Source: Micromussa lordhowensis
Taxonomy: Eukaryota; Cnidaria; Anthozoa; Scleractinia; Lobophylliidae
Direction: 5' to 3'
NCBI GenBank assembly: GCA_964020085.1
Contig: OZ026606.1
Span: 19,225,301 to 19,289,300, forward strand
DNA: 64,000 bases
Positions 29,105 through 42,800 of the stretch are shown piece after piece. Under the pieces are notes generated by a model that did no database searches, had not been told where the DNA came from, and worked only from the letters and a program-made list of their open reading frames with translations. The stretch's first letter is position 1; every line of letters begins with the position of its first letter. The position numbers and the translations under genes were made by a program.

Positions 29105-30872
29105 AAGACAATTCAAAATAGACACTGTAAAGAGAATCTAAGATAAAATAAAATGAAAACAGGAATGGAATTGATTATTTAGTTATAAAAGTGATCTCTG
29201 TTTTGAGGCTAAAAAGACGTGTGACAATGATGGGCCACCATAGTGTTGCTACCTCAAGGGGCTTAATTTTAATCCACAAAAAAATAACTCTTGCATTGCC
29301 ACGCTTGGACAATAATCCACTTAATTAAAAACAAGATTGGAAATCTGGCGTCCTCACGTTAATTTCTTACGCGTAAAAGAAACTCAAACGTTGATTATTC
29401 ACGTGAACCCATTATCAGCCTCTCCTTCCACTTCATCTTGCCCGGACGCGTTGGAAAAACGGCCAGTTTATGCAATTCTAACAATCACAAAATAACATGC
29501 AGATAACTGCGAGGCAATACCACTTGTATTTATTCCATTTTTTATTGACCTCTCAGCTGCAACATTCTACGAGTTTCTGAACCAAGAATCTTAGGTGTGT
29601 TATTGGCCATTTAAATTATCATTTGCAACCACATGGATTAGGAAAGACCTCATTCAATTTTTTTCTGATTATAAATCATTTCTGCAACAGTCTCCTTGTC
29701 AAAATCACTATCTTGAGAGGAAAAAACTGCATTCAAATCTTATCTCAACACACAGTTACACTATTATATAAAACTACAAAACTAGTTTCGTTTGTGACAT
29801 CTTAATTTGGTCCCCAGAGCAGATTTAAATCCAAGGAGACCTCATGTAACCAAGCATAAAATATAAACCTTGATACCACATGCTAAACTAATCATGTTCA
29901 TTTTTATTTTTATTAATTTATTTATTTACTTGTTTATTTCAATCTTATTATTATTGTTTCTATCTGGTTATATTATTGTTAGTTATTATTCTGCATCAAG
30001 TTATATGTTTGGTGCATGGTTACATGAAGTCATCCCAAATTCAAATCTTTACTGGAGACCAACTGTAGAGATCACAGACAAAACAAGTCTTGAAGTTTCA
30101 CATACTGTATAACTATGTATCAAAGGAAAATTCGAACGAGGCTTTTCCCAAATCAAGATGCTGTTTGGTAATCATACTTTCTTGCTTTAACAAGTAGAAC
30201 TTTGTGAAGGAGGCTTTTGTGTGCGTGGTTTATATGCTCCCACAAAAATGCAATGCTTGGTTTAAGTGGCAAAAGCGTCCATAGAGGGGTAAAGGCTTAT
30301 TTTTCTATGTTTTCTTCCTTAATGACTAGAGCAGGGCTTGAAAAAAGTGCTGTCCAGTTATCCGAGACAAGTAGATTTTACAACCGGGTAAAAGTTACTT
30401 TTCATTCTCACTTGCCCAATTGGCAGAACCTGGCCAGGGAAGTCGTCCTCCAACTAATTAAGAAAATAAGTAAACCAAGACTTGCCTAGGGCAAGCAAAA
30501 TTTGAGAGCTGATTGTCCAAAGAGCAAGCTTGAATTAAGTTTTCTTCGAGCCTTGTAGAGGAGTATATATATTCTAACAGACTTCCTATCCTTCAGTCAC
30601 CATTTTCAGTACTGTGTTCAAACTGTTAATTCTCCTTCACTGTCCTACATTTCTCTTGACATCAGAGTTCTGAGAATTTTGTTGGTACATCAAGACAATA
30701 TCTTCCAGTTGATGATTGCTGTAATTATCATCAATGGTTTGATTGATAAGAGGCTGTAAGGAGAAACCAGTGGTTGATCACTTAGCCATCTCGGTCACAT
30801 TTGTCCAGCTGTATAAATGCCACATACTCAACAACCTTTTTTTGAAAAAAAAACACGTACTTGCTCCTTCAA
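29105..30872. other. No recognised gene
   Basis: Several short frames occur, none with a family motif or convincing splice context. Confidence 0.45.
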
Positions 30873-31798
30873 TCAGTGATCTCCATTGCTTTCCATTTTT
30901 AACAGTTTGGAAGTGATTAGGTTTACTGCATTAGGTGTTGGTTAGTTAGGAAACAAGTCAGTAAAGGCTTGGCCGTCTTCTAAAGATTGCATTAGACTGG
31001 GATCCAGTGGAATAGAAGCTACAAAGAAACAAACAATGATTCTTTCAAGATCGGAAAGAAAGAATAATTAGATGCAAGATCGGAAAGAAAAATGATGATG
31101 ATGATGATGCAGCTACAAGACTCTCCTTGATGGAAACTTACTGATTACAATGTCAAATTGAACATGTTACATCAGTGTGAATTTTCTGCGATTTGCAATG
31201 ACCTCTAGATCACAAACAATCTGTTCTGCTACATGTATGCGATAAGTTTGACACAACAAAAAAATTTGGTTAACATTTGTTTGTTTGCTTCCAGCAAACG
31301 GGACCATTGAATTTCCAGACAATATATTTCACCACTTGTTTTTTTTTTCTTATACTAATGTAGACAAGTGCAATAAACGGCGAGAAGACCATTTTCCATG
31401 AAACATGATCTAGATTGCCCCAAACCCCTCGTTCCTCCGATGTTGATATAAAGTATTTTTACCTAAAAATGGAACATCACAGCTCTTTGCCAAGGTTTCA
31501 CCTCCTCGTTTTGAAAACACATTTGAACATTCCTAAAAGAAAGAAAAAGGCAATGTTTTACATACTATGAAGATGAAGGTACACTATAACAGTCAAAAAT
31601 ACAACAAGTCATAGTGTATAAAATGTTTTTAATATCACAAAGAAATAGCCTCCTTCACATATGCATTTTGCGTGGACTTGTCAGGTAATGTTTCCTCCCA
31701 GGTACTGTACAGAAGGTGTGCAGCGAATGTTCTCAAAACTTAAAACCCTGACCCTACACCTGTATTTAAGCATGAAGCAAAAGAAATTGATACCTTGT

Positions 31799-32232
31799 TT
31801 AAAGTGCCCATAACCCCAAATTCTTTTTTTGGCTAAGATAAACTTAGACACACACACAAAAAGAATTTGCCAAATTTCTCACTTTGTGACTTTTTAAGGG
31901 CTTTCAAAATTAACAGGAAGTAGTTGAAATTTGATATATTTTGTGTTATGACCGAGCTGGTGAGGGGACTGGGTGTATTCCTGGCTTGACGTCACATATT
32001 CATTTACATAGCATTAACTCTTTATAAACATGCATGCAAAACAGTCTGTGACGTCAACCCAGTAATAGACCCAGGCTCCTCGCCAGCTCGGTCATGTATC
32101 AAATTTCAGCTACTTTATGTTAATTTTAAAAGCCCTTAAAAATATCACAAACCGAAAATTTTGGCAAATTCTTTTTGTGTGCTTGTCTAAGTTTCATCAT
32201 AGCCAAAAAAAAAGGGGTTATAGGCACTTTAA
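31799..32232. mobile_element. Palindromic MITE, TTAA-flanked, in a NUBP2 intron
   Basis: TTAAAGTGCCCATAACCCC at the left and GGGGTTATAGGCACTTTAA at the right are inverted, and the arms continue for well over 100 bases (GGCAAATTCTTTTTGTGTG, GACCGAGCTGG/CCAGCTCGGTC). There is no coding sequence. Confidence 0.8.
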
Positions 32233-32889
32233 GGCATAAAATGAAAAAAAATGACACCCAGATCAAGGGAAAAACAAAAACTATGAATGGCACAAACGGG
32301 TCAACTGTACTGTCATACATTTCACATCTGCGACACTGGAAGTTTAAAAGCATCAAGCGTAGAAGTTATTTCTCTGTTAAGCTGGGCATTTACACACTGC
32401 AATGTTACCAGGGGAAAAATGACACCCTATTTAAGGATTGAGAACCTCAAAAATTAAAACCATATCCTATTCAACAACGCCAACCTATACCTCCCCCCTT
32501 CCTTGGGTGTCTCCTCCAAAGAGCATCTGTATCTATAGGAGGTTAACACTTACACTACAATAGGGACAGACAAATCCACTCATGTTCTCCACCACTCCCG
32601 GGATTAGGAGTTTAGTCTTCTCACAGAACGTTAGACAGTTCTCTTCCGACGTCAGACACTGCTACACTGAGGAACAACAGAAATGTTAATATTTAAAATT
32701 CCATCAAAAGTATTACATAGTTCATTCTGTTAAATTTTTTCGGCAAGAAATACCATACAAGTTTAAAAATCTTATTAAAATCAATTTGCTTTCTCCAAAG
32801 TGTTAAAAACTATGTTCTATCTCAGCAATATCAAACATAAGTAATTTCCACAATTCTCTAGTTCTTTCCTTTAGTAATCCGTCCTCTAC

Positions 32890-33095
32890 TCCTATGTTTT
32901 TTTTTATGTTCACTCAAACGAGATGGAGGCTAACTCGATGTCCTCGCGGTCCTGTTTAAGCCTCCATGCACAAACTATATACTTTTGTCACCTTTAATTA
33001 ATATATATGTATCTTTTTTTCTTTTCTAAGCTAATAATGTTATAACTATTTCAAAAATGTAAGTGCAAATAAAGTGAAGTTGAAGTTGAAGTCTA
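32890..33095 (+). repeat. LINE-like 3' tail with (GAAGTT)n
   Basis: AATAAAGTGAAGTTGAAGTT closes a stretch with CTGTTTAAGCCTCCATGCAC upstream. This is the pattern of a truncated non-LTR element inside the NUBP2 pseudogene. Confidence 0.45.
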
Positions 33096-36000
33096 ATGCA
33101 AAATTGTTTCCGTTATTAAGCAGTTGAAGATGGAGAATTATCCCATGCCCAAAAACAACTGCTGATATTTTTCTTTACGAACAAAGGGAAAAAATGAGGG
33201 TTAAAATTTTGAAACTGGAATCCAATTTTGCCGATTAACTGACACTAACCTAATCTTAGCTTTTGGCCAAAAACTGATTAGAGCCAATTCTACCTGAATT
33301 GATTACTATTAAAAGGCTACATGTAAATGCCTAAGTGAAAGGTTGGCCTTTCTTTAATGTTATTAGGGCTAAATCAATAATGTATTAGTCAGAATACACA
33401 AATTAAGCAAATGTAAACTTTCTGAAATCCAAATAAGGCTTATTAATAATTGACAGCAATATAGAAAGTTTACTATCAATACTTTATGCATACCTGATCA
33501 GGAGTAGTGACAATCCATCTGGATTGTAATGTCCAGATTTTCTACTAACTGTAATGTGCTCATCTGATGTGAGTCCCTGCGTTGAACAAAAGCAATCTGA
33601 GAACAGAGCAATAATGACAGGATTACACTGCATACTGCAAAATGAATGTGCACTAAATATTGTACTCTCAGCAAAGTTAGCAATAAAGATTATATCTGCT
33701 CCGATCAATACTCCTAGTATGAAGTATTTTTACCTCTCCCTTAAACTCATAATGGGGAGTTAGCCTATTGCTGGATACCCCCTAGGCCAGTATCCCTTCA
33801 TATTTTTGTAGTTCATGTTGGGAATGGCCAACAACTTGTTGGTACTCATTTCTCCTCATTGTGATGAGAGGCATTGCAAGTCAAGTCTCTCACCTAAGAA
33901 TGTAGTACAAACACCCATGAACAGGCCTTGAATCCAGACCTAGTGACCTGTTCATCTAGAGTGTACTCAGGGCCACTGTACTTCACACATCAGTACATCA
34001 CAAGCTTCTGAAAATTACATTATATTGTCATCATACCTGGAGGTGTATCAATCATCAGGCAATCCAGGTGACCCCAACACACATCCAATGGAAACTGCTT
34101 GATCATTGCTTAAAAAAAGTATTGATAACTGTCAAAGGAGAACTCAAGAAAGTCTGCAGTCCCGGAACATCAAAATGTTTGCAGCACTCTACAGAATTTG
34201 TCATTTTAAAAAGTTATTAAAGAGCACATTAAAGACAGTATGGTGTACTGACCTGGAACAAAGTTGTATTAAAATAATAGTAAAACATTTTGCTGAAAAC
34301 AGTTTCCTTTTCATTCAATAGAACAGAAAAGCCACAATGTTGCCAAAGAATTTGTATAACTTTTGTACAAATTTTTACACTGTAGATCCAGTGGTGATCA
34401 GCTGTGATGTGCCATAAAAAAATTGTAATATATATCAACTACACATAATACTGCTCCAAAAAAAAAATGTAAAACATTTTTTTGAGGATTCCTACATTTC
34501 AAACTATAAAGGTAATTTTGTGCGGTACAAAAAAATGACGCAATACGTGGTGGCATAGCTCCTTGAAGTGATTTCAGTGGAGTTTCACCAATGATGAGAT
34601 GCTCAGATCTACATTTTGATTCACAAGCTTGAACAGGGCGAGGTTATAAGTTAAAAAAATTACATTAAGTAGAGAGCATAAAGAAAGAAATACCATTTTT
34701 CTTAGGTCCTCTCCTCGCAACGGCATCATCCCTGTTATTTAAAAGAAACCAATTGACATAACAGCCAGCTGTTGGTCCTTGTCTGCGTAAACTAGAACCC
34801 AACTAAAAAGTACAGTAAGGTTCAAGTGATCTTTAGAAAATACTAACACACCTTCGGCAAAGAACATAGGCAAGCTTTGATGTCAATAAGATATCAGCTG
34901 ATCTTATAAAAAATTTAGAAAGCGAAGTATATGACTGTATGTGTATGAAAAGTATGATACAGAGGTGCATTTATACTGGAAATTTATACAGCCTGTAATA
35001 TGAATTTTGTTAACTAAAGAACTTCCAAAGATCAAGCAAGTTCACCCAAATAAGTGAGGTAGTGGCTGGCCCCTGACAGACATGCATTCCATGCAGGAGA
35101 AGCTGCAGTAGCAATATTTCAAGTCAATTTCTTGCTATCACACTGGAGATAAAGAATTCTCCTGTGATGAGCCACTAAACTCCATAGACACTCTTTTACT
35201 GTTACAGATCAAAAATAAGTATGTGTGTTGTTACACAATGAAAATTAAAGTATATGCATGACTTAGTGAATGGCTCCCATGAAATGGCTTCAGAAAATGA
35301 TCCTTTATGTTATGACTTACCCACCAGAACACTGGTGCATATCTTTTCTCTCATCATTCATCATCCTTGGAAATATACTTCAGTTGGTCCACGTAAGTCA
35401 ACATCCAGTATGCCAACCTGGAAGATAAAGATTAGCCCTTTATTGTGATCAAGGTAATACTGTAACAATGCACTCTTGAAGATACTCCTCTGTTACCAGT
35501 GGCAGATCCACACATTTTCGCCGAGGTGACTCTGGGGTAGGGGGGAGAAAGACAGAAGGTGCTGGGGGGAAGGCAAAGTGAACATTTTGAATCCAAGACA
35601 AAACAATTCCCAAAGTGTCACCAGCTAACACATCATGTGGCCAATACTGTAAATATCCTGATAACAAATCTCTCTCCCGAATGTAAAACATGAATACACG
35701 ACCAATCCAAAACATAGAAAATCGTCTGATAAAGCTTCTCCCCCACTCCCTCCCCACCCCCGCCAAACCCTTCCCTGGAGTATGAATCAGTGTAGAGATG
35801 TAAACCACAAGTCATCAGAACGCAAAAATTTCAGCTCACCTTTTTTCCTTTGCTGCAAAGAGTCCATGCTATCTGTGTCGTAACAGTACTTTTATCAATT
35901 CCTCCTTTACCGGACAAAACTAGAATCGCGTGCACGCTAGATAGATTTTAACACTTTTTCAAGATCAAGAGTTTGCTCCGACTGACCTGAAATTCAGAAA

Positions 36001-36450
36001 CAAAAACCGCATTACAACTCAGTGAGAATTACAGTCAGCGCCTTTGCTGTACTTGCGCACTCGGACTCTAGGGAGAGAGGACAACAATGTCGCTAAGCAT
36101 GCAAATAATACTTATATTAAACTCATGAATCTTTGTCTTAGCCTTCAGAAGAGAAGTAAGTATCGATATATCGTGACTGGGCACATTTTCCAGCCCTTTT
36201 CAGTAGAGAAAGCTGGAATTGTATTCGAAGAAAATAACAAAAAAGGACTTATACGTTTTACTTTAAAGAAAACAGAATAAATACACCCTTTCACTTTATT
36301 TGTGCAAATAGCAATACATTCACTGCACGACAGTACTCACCATCCGCCATCTTGAATTTGAGAAGGAAACTGCTGGTCATCCTCTCGTGCAGTCGGCTCA
36401 ACCTGTCGCTGAAAAGGTAATCCAGGAGGCCCAAGGAGCAGCTCAAGGAG

Positions 36451-36538
36451 CAGTTAGTCGACGCGATATTTTTCGGCCAAAGTTTACATCAAGAAGTAAA
36501 CTTTCGCCCGAAAATATCGCGCCGACCCGGCTAACTGC
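36451..36538. repeat. Hairpin with CGATATTTTTCGG arms
   Basis: The arms around GCGATATTTTTCGGCC and its near-complement GCCCGAAAATATCGC, and GTTTAC/GTAAAC, form a foldback with an 8-base loop, close to the 5' end of the NUBP2 pseudogene. Confidence 0.6.
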
Positions 36539-36896
36539 CCCTGGGTCTCCGATGGCCTGATCAGCCTAATCGCCTGGGGATTAAGCTGAGGGTGGGAGAT
36601 GACCTGCACACAGCAGGCTACTACTGAAAGATTTGTACAAAACTGAAAAAATGACTGTGGAGGGGGAAGAAGGGCTATAGCCCTACCACTTTTTTGCTTG
36701 GGTTGAGTTTTTTAGGGCTCCAAATGACACGGATAATGTACGAAGTTTGCTACTAGAAAGAATCAACAGTGATCCCTTAGGGAACTATTTTATCCCACGA
36801 GTCATTTGAATTTTTTCGGTATAAGCGAGTGTGCCTACCAAGAAAATACAATTGTCTCGTGGGGTATTCTATGGTGTACCATTCGAAAGCGATAGC

Positions 36897-37443
36897 CTAT
36901 GCTCGACTTGCCGAAATAGTCGGATTACCGAAGATGTTCGAAAAATTAAGTCCGATTTTTCCAGACGTTACTGAAGGTTACCAAAAATTCTTTTTGCCAA
37001 ATCAGTCGGATTTCCGAAGATTGTCTTCTTCGACATTACTCAACGGGCCGAAACAGTCGGATTACCAAAGATGTCCGAAAAAGTACGATTTTACAAGAGG
37101 TTACCGAAGATGTTCTGTTTGCCGAATTAGTCGGAGTTCCGAAGATTGTTTGCTTCGACAGTACTCGACTTGCCGAAATAGTCGGATTACCGAAGATGTT
37201 CGAAAAAGTTAGATGTTCTATTTGCCGAATTAGTCGGACTTCCGAAGATGGTCTTCTTTGGCAGTAATCGATTTTCCGAACTAGTCGGGTTTCCAAAGAT
37301 ATTTTGCGCATGCGTCGATCGACAGAGCTCGGCTTGCAGAAATAGTCGGATTTTCGAAGATGTTCGACACTGTTCGATTTTCCCAGAGGTTACCGAAGAT
37401 GTTTTATTTGCCGAATTAGTCGAAAGTGACAAAAGATCGGACG
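36897..37443. repeat. Higher-order satellite with TGCCGAAATAGTCGGA units
   Basis: Two alternating variants, GCCGAAATAGTCGGATTACC and GCCGAATTAGTCGG-TTCCG, with GAAGATGTTCGAAAA between them, recur about every 120 bases for at least four rounds. The open frames on both strands result from the repeat. Confidence 0.8.
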
Positions 37444-37777
37444 AGTGAATAATGAATGATACAATGAGTCAGTTCCTGTCTTCATTTCCAGTTCTAGGAT
37501 GCGTTCACGCACAGTTCGGAGGATTCAAACACCCATTAACCAGCCTTCGATTGAGCCTGGAATAAATGTGGTAAAAGCCCAATCAAAAGTTAGAAATCAT
37601 GAGAGCTATTTTTCACGCATTTCAAGACTCTGCAGCCCTAAATTGCTTGACATAGGGACATATAGTCCTATATACCTCTACATAACAATACATTTCCCTA
37701 CAATTGAGCTCATATAGCCCTACCGAGAGCACTACATTTTCCTGATAGCAACACAAAATCCTAAGTAAACTCATATA
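37444..37777. other. No recognised gene
   Basis: Contains short repeated words such as CATATAGTCCTA/CATATAGCCCTA but no supported feature. Confidence 0.4.
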
Positions 37778-38215
37778 TATGGGTTATTGACCAAGTGTAA
37801 GGTCAAGATGGCTGGATATTGGCCATCTTGCCCGCTCGGGTAGCCAATCACAGCGCAGGATTTGATTCATCTTGCCCGCTCACGGAGCTAGCCATATAAT
37901 AAAACCATATATAGCCAAACTTTAAGTGTAGTTACATTCCAGAAAATAACTTTTTAAAAAGTACATTGTCATTCAAAACGTTACAAAGTCCTACAGGACC
38001 ATACATAATTAGATATTCCCCATTGTAATACATAGTCCAACATAGCATTACATATAGGTTATTGACTAAGGCTAAGGTCAAGATGACTGGATATTGGCCA
38101 AGTTCTTTGTTCGTTGAGGCCAGGAAATCCGGCACCGGCTTCGTCATAGAGAACAACCTGAGGATGCAGCAAGAAGCTTTTTCCTGTCTTATGTAACTCA
38201 TAACAAGTCAATAAA
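37778..38215. repeat. Two copies of a dispersed repeat
   Basis: GGTTATTGACCAAG...GGTCAAGATGGCTGGATA at 37781 and GGTTATTGACTAAG...GGTCAAGATGACTGGATA at 38046 share about 45 bases, ending in TTGGCCA. The second copy continues to CTCATAACAAGTCAATAAAC. The class is unknown. Confidence 0.55.
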
Positions 38216-39371
38216 CTGTTTAGAAACAAGAAAAGAAAATAATTAGTAACTTAGCTACAACACCACACATTTTATAGCGTAACTTCAGCACTATCCATTA
38301 ATTTTGTTTTCATGAAGAAGTTCTTCTCATTCTCGATTAACCCAATAACTAAATATTTCTTCTTCATGCAGAAAATAGAAAGACAACATACAAACGCTGC
38401 TTAAGCACACTAGGTCACTTTAACGAAAGAAAGACTCCAAACCAGTCTTTATCTATGGTATGCGTTAGGTGAAGCATTAATTCGACATACAAACTACTCC
38501 TGACCTTGTCAGTGCTCCTAGAGACAAAAACTATAATATCAATTCAACAGCCAATAGCATTATCTTTGTATAGGAACATGAATTGCTTAAAGCTTAGATC
38601 CAATTCGTGGTTGATCATACTATCGAATATTGTGTCCAAATTTCTTCCTTCCTCCAAGTTACTGAGAAGTACAACTAGCTCTCGAAAACCCTAGATCAGG
38701 TGTCTATTCATTCTTTTAGAATTTTGATTGCAGAAAAAAGTACAAAGGACAACCTGCAACCCCAGCTTGAATACAGACACAGTCCTCGGGGGGTCCATGT
38801 GAGCCAGAAGCGCTGAGGAGAGTACAGGCCCGATTAGAAATCAACCACCCTATTCCGACACTCCATCTAGACTCATGTTTCCAGTGGATTGCCGCATGGT
38901 TCTCGTAATACCTGCGTGCTGTGTCCAATAGGATAGGTTTCCAACTTGCGCGGCACGGAATGCCTAGTCGACTTCTCGACTGCAACCACACCTCTGGACG
39001 TGAAAGTAAAACAAGCACCTAGTGGAGCGCGCGAAACTCTCCACCCAGCTTAGGAATGTGTGATTGCCGTCTGCGATCATTCAGTTTCAAAATGGACGTT
39101 TTATTTGTTCGGTTTTGCAGTGATCTTGGATTTTTCTAAGAAACAAGTCACTTGAAGGTTTTTTGAACGTTTTTCTCATATTTCCTGTTTCCTTGCATTC
39201 ATCTCTTCGAGACATTTCTCCGTCCGTCCAACTGAACTAAGCTTATGATCAGTAGACTGTTGCAACAACGATATGCATGTGATGTACGGTACTGTACAGT
39301 AATCAGCGCTTCAAGGACTAATCTAATGAAAAATAGGTGTTTGATTAGATTAATAATTCACAAAGGAAAGC
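38216..39371. other. No recognised gene
   Basis: Short frames only, without motif support. Confidence 0.4.
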
Positions 39372-39374
39372 TAA

Positions 39375-39886
39375 GGCCCTGTTTACAAGCAGGTAGGGTA
39401 ACCCTACTGCCAGGGTAACCCTAGCAAGAGGGTTAAAAGATAGCCCGGGTTTACAAGCAAAATTTTCAGGTAGGGTAACCCTACTGCCCGAGACAACTTT
39501 ACGCTTCGGTAACCTTGCAAGTAAAGCACGAACAGATAACAAAACTGGAAAATAATTTATTTCCAAAGCAAAATTATGACAAACTGTGAAAGAACTTGAT
39601 GTTTTCTGGGTCATAATTCGCTGATTTTGTCGGTATTGTGATCATATTTTGCTTTTGGGAGCCAAAATAGAGATAGCCCGGGTAGGCGGGTTAACCCTAC
39701 CTGGAGTGTTTACAAGGGAAAAAGTTAACCCGCTTGCTAGGGTAACCCTAGCACGCAGATAGGGTAACCCTGGCCGCCTTGTAAACACGACGAAGAAAAT
39801 AAGAACAAATGTGTGCGTGCTAGGGTAACCCGCTTGCTAGGGTAACCCGCTTGCTAGGGTAACCCTCTCTCCTTGTAAACAGGGCC
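39375..39886. mobile_element. PIF/Harbinger-like MITE, 512 bp, TAA target duplication
   Basis: The ends GGCCCTGTTTACAAG and its perfect complement bound the element. TAA stands on both sides (39372-39374 and 39887-39889), as expected for the 3-bp TWA duplications of PIF/Harbinger. The interior repeats the palindromic word TAGGGTAACCCTA and CGCTTGCTAGGGTAACC many times. There is no transposase. Confidence 0.8.
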
Positions 39887-42800
39887 TAAGTTTAAACGTT
39901 TTTTAATTACACATTGTCTTCAGTCTCTTCGTGTCCTATCACAAAAAGGTTTTTTTTTTATGAAAAATGTGCGAGAGTCATCTCCTGGGATAAAGTAACT
40001 GCTTTCCATGCCATCAACTCAATTTTTAACTCAAGCATTTTAATATAATTTATAAGTTTTCAGATCATTGTTCCACAGTAATGGTGTTGAAATTTGTCCG
40101 AGAAAATTAAACATCGAGTTTGTTGGCACTCTGAATTGTTGTTGAGCCCGAAATTCACTGAGAGTTACTTTCTTAAGAAATTGTTTAACCTTTTAAAATA
40201 TCATATGACCAGTAAAATGTCCAGAAATGGTACTAGAATAAAGTTCAATCTATTTGCTGATTATATACAATGAGAAACCCTTACTTACCTCTAAGAAGGC
40301 TTTTTCCATTACCCTGCCTCTCTCATCTGTCTCCGCATACTTCAACATGGTGACTGTATCAAAATGTCTCGCCGGTGAGAAAGAATTACGGCGGATTACA
40401 TCGTTTAGCACCGTTTATCCTGTTTGTCGGTTGCCACAAAAGATTAGTACAGTACAGTTCTGTAATGTCCTAAAGTGGATGAGATCCACAGAGCCCAGCA
40501 ATGCTTGAATCAAACCGTTGGAAGGAACGATGCCATCTTGTCAAACGAGCTTTCAGTCTCATGAGTTTCAAGAAACTTCTTCACCGTAAAATGACGATCT
40601 TGCTCAATGTTTAAACAGAACTCGGTGTATCCTTGTAAAGCTTTGATCGCATTGTTAGAAGTCAACAAACCTGACCCAAAGTGGAAACTGCTCAAACTGA
40701 ACTTAACGTCGGTTGAGAAATTTGAAAATGAAATTTGGCTAAGGTGCGCATGGACAAAGGAAATTTGAATTTCATTATCCAAATGTGTGAATTCTCCGCG
40801 CATAGCAAGGAATTAATAATAAGTTTTATAAAGTATCAATTCAAAGCATTTAAGTTCTCATTGCATCATTTACGTAACAGACAAAGTATTACTTCAGAGA
40901 CCACTGATTGCCTCTTAATTCCCTTGCGTTAGTTTCTGAATATACTGGTGCATTTTTCATCTCGCTTTTGGCCGCATCTCATTATGTTAACTTTTACTTT
41001 GTTTGTTTCACTTAATTCTTTTGGTCGATTGACGAGGCTAAAGCTTTGTGGAAATGAAATGCCCACAAAATTCCCCACCTCTGACTTGAAGACTAGAGAA
41101 AAAATGGCCGGGGGAAATCGTCAACAGCTTTGAGAACCACAACAAAGATCTTCAACGCTTGAGAGCTAGTACGGCCTCTTCTGTAGATGACGTCGATGCT
41201 ATGGGCTGGACATACATTTGTAGAGGAGATGAATTTGATGGCCGACGAGAATCTGGCGAGTGACGATGACATTTATGAAAGCGATCCAGATGAGTGAATG
41301 TACTCTCCACTGATCCTCGAGCATCAGGGATATACCTCCTTTTAATCTATCTTAACGAGACATCCCTAAAAACCTATCTTTAAGATTATTGCGTCAACAA
41401 CTGTCAAGTGGTTTTAATCTGTTAATAGGGAGTTTAACAAAAAAATGAATTCATATTTCACCTACGAATCTCGCAATACTCTAAAGTCATTTACCTTGCA
41501 TGTTTATCATTGACAAAACTATCGCAAAACTATTTTCAGAATTGAACACAGCGATAAGTTTGAAATATAAATTTTAAAAGTTAGCCGTTGTGGTTCACGT
41601 TTTCCAAACAACGCAGACTTTGGTCATTTCACGTTGTTGTTTTACAGAGGACGGCAAAGGAATGTATCAAGAATTATAACGCACGTGCATAGTCATTGTT
41701 CTGCTCATTAAATCTTTTGCTTAGCGACATTCCTGTTGCCCTAATGAGAGAGTTAGTTGTTCTAAGATTCCTCCGCACAAGGTCATCACGGTATTATAGC
41801 CTGTTGATAAGCATACTTGGCAAGAATTAAATCCGCACAATTCGTAGTTCAAAAAATAATGGCCTTTTAGTCTACCCAGATAATTGTTGGAGCTATCGGT
41901 CAAAACTGACGCAGATGCGAACGAAAACCTCCGCTGGGTGGGTGTTTAAGCCTTCGTTTGAAGGTAAGTGACAAGAAGAAGCCAGTCTTTGTAGACTAAA
42001 CCACCGTACTGCACTTGGAAGTGGCACCATTGGAGTGGCCACTTTTCTGAGTAAGTAGTTTTTGAGTTTATGTGTAGACATGTACTATTGTTATATTCTT
42101 ATATACCTAGACTTTCACCCAACAAATCGAGCACTGTGATTGGTCGATTCTTGGTCACGTGCCCCTGATCAAATTCAAATGTATCCCGACCGGGATACAA
42201 TTGCGTAGTTGTTACCCGCATAGTAATTCATGATATGACCATTAAAAAAATGCAATAAAAAGATGGGGTAACCGTGCTTGTTTACGCGTCAACAGGCTCC
42301 TAAAATGGGGCATTTTTACTGGTTGAGCGTTAAAAATTCGAGTCATCTTCACATAGAATTAAGTCTTGATTAATTGAAAGACACAAAATTCTATCTTGAA
42401 AGTAAAGCTTCTTTTATTCACGTAAGTAGTATTGCTTCATTTAAGCTGCTTTTGATTGCCTGGTTGCGGGAATATTGCACTTTTTCGGACAGTTCCGTGG
42501 TTAGCTAGAAAAGTCCTCGCCTTGACCAAAATACACCCAGTATGGAACTATTTTGCAAAAAAAATCATGTTCTACTATCAAACTTTTTTCCTTCATCAAA
42601 TATGTGCTTTGTTCTTCAAATATGTTCTTAGGAAATACCAAACAAAAAATACCAAACAAAAAAATTGGGGGTCACCGTACTCGTTTAATAGCAAAGGAGC
42701 ATTTATTTCGCTATCGAGCTTAGTTTGACGGAAATCTCTTAAGTTTTGTACGCGCACGCGCTCATGTGCGCGCGCTAATGACGCGAAAATCGTGCGCAGT

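Larger units (their letters stand above)
30873..36350 (-). pseudogene. NUBP2: Decayed NUBP2/Cfd1 gene with introns
   Basis: Exon-like segments with AG/GT borders lie at 36350-36341, 35986-35840, 35417-35321, 34731-34694, 34108-34037, 33576-33494, 32666-32554, 31532-31463 and 31018-30873. Together they track NUBP2, the cytosolic P-loop ATPase that scaffolds Fe-S clusters, from MADG to SIPLDPSLMQ. Damage is plain: a frameshift before the P-loop, GKGGIDKST in place of GKGGVGKST, frameshifts in the VGILDVDL, TSDEH and DVGREL exons, WRGPKK changed to RRGPKK, and a TAA after FTDLFPN. The exons with MIKQF...IDTPPG and ECSNVFSKRGGE are still open, and CPYC is kept. One exon (after HQCSGG) was not found. 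Kept introns rule out a processed copy. It is a duplicated or a lost single gene; which one needs the rest of the genome. Confidence 0.8.

Noticed and set aside
30217..30489. 90-codon plus-strand frame
   Set aside because: No recognised motif or exon context; length is compatible with chance.
39375..39886. Interstitial telomere from GGGTAA words
   Set aside because: The words are palindromic, irregularly spaced and bounded by Harbinger-like ends.
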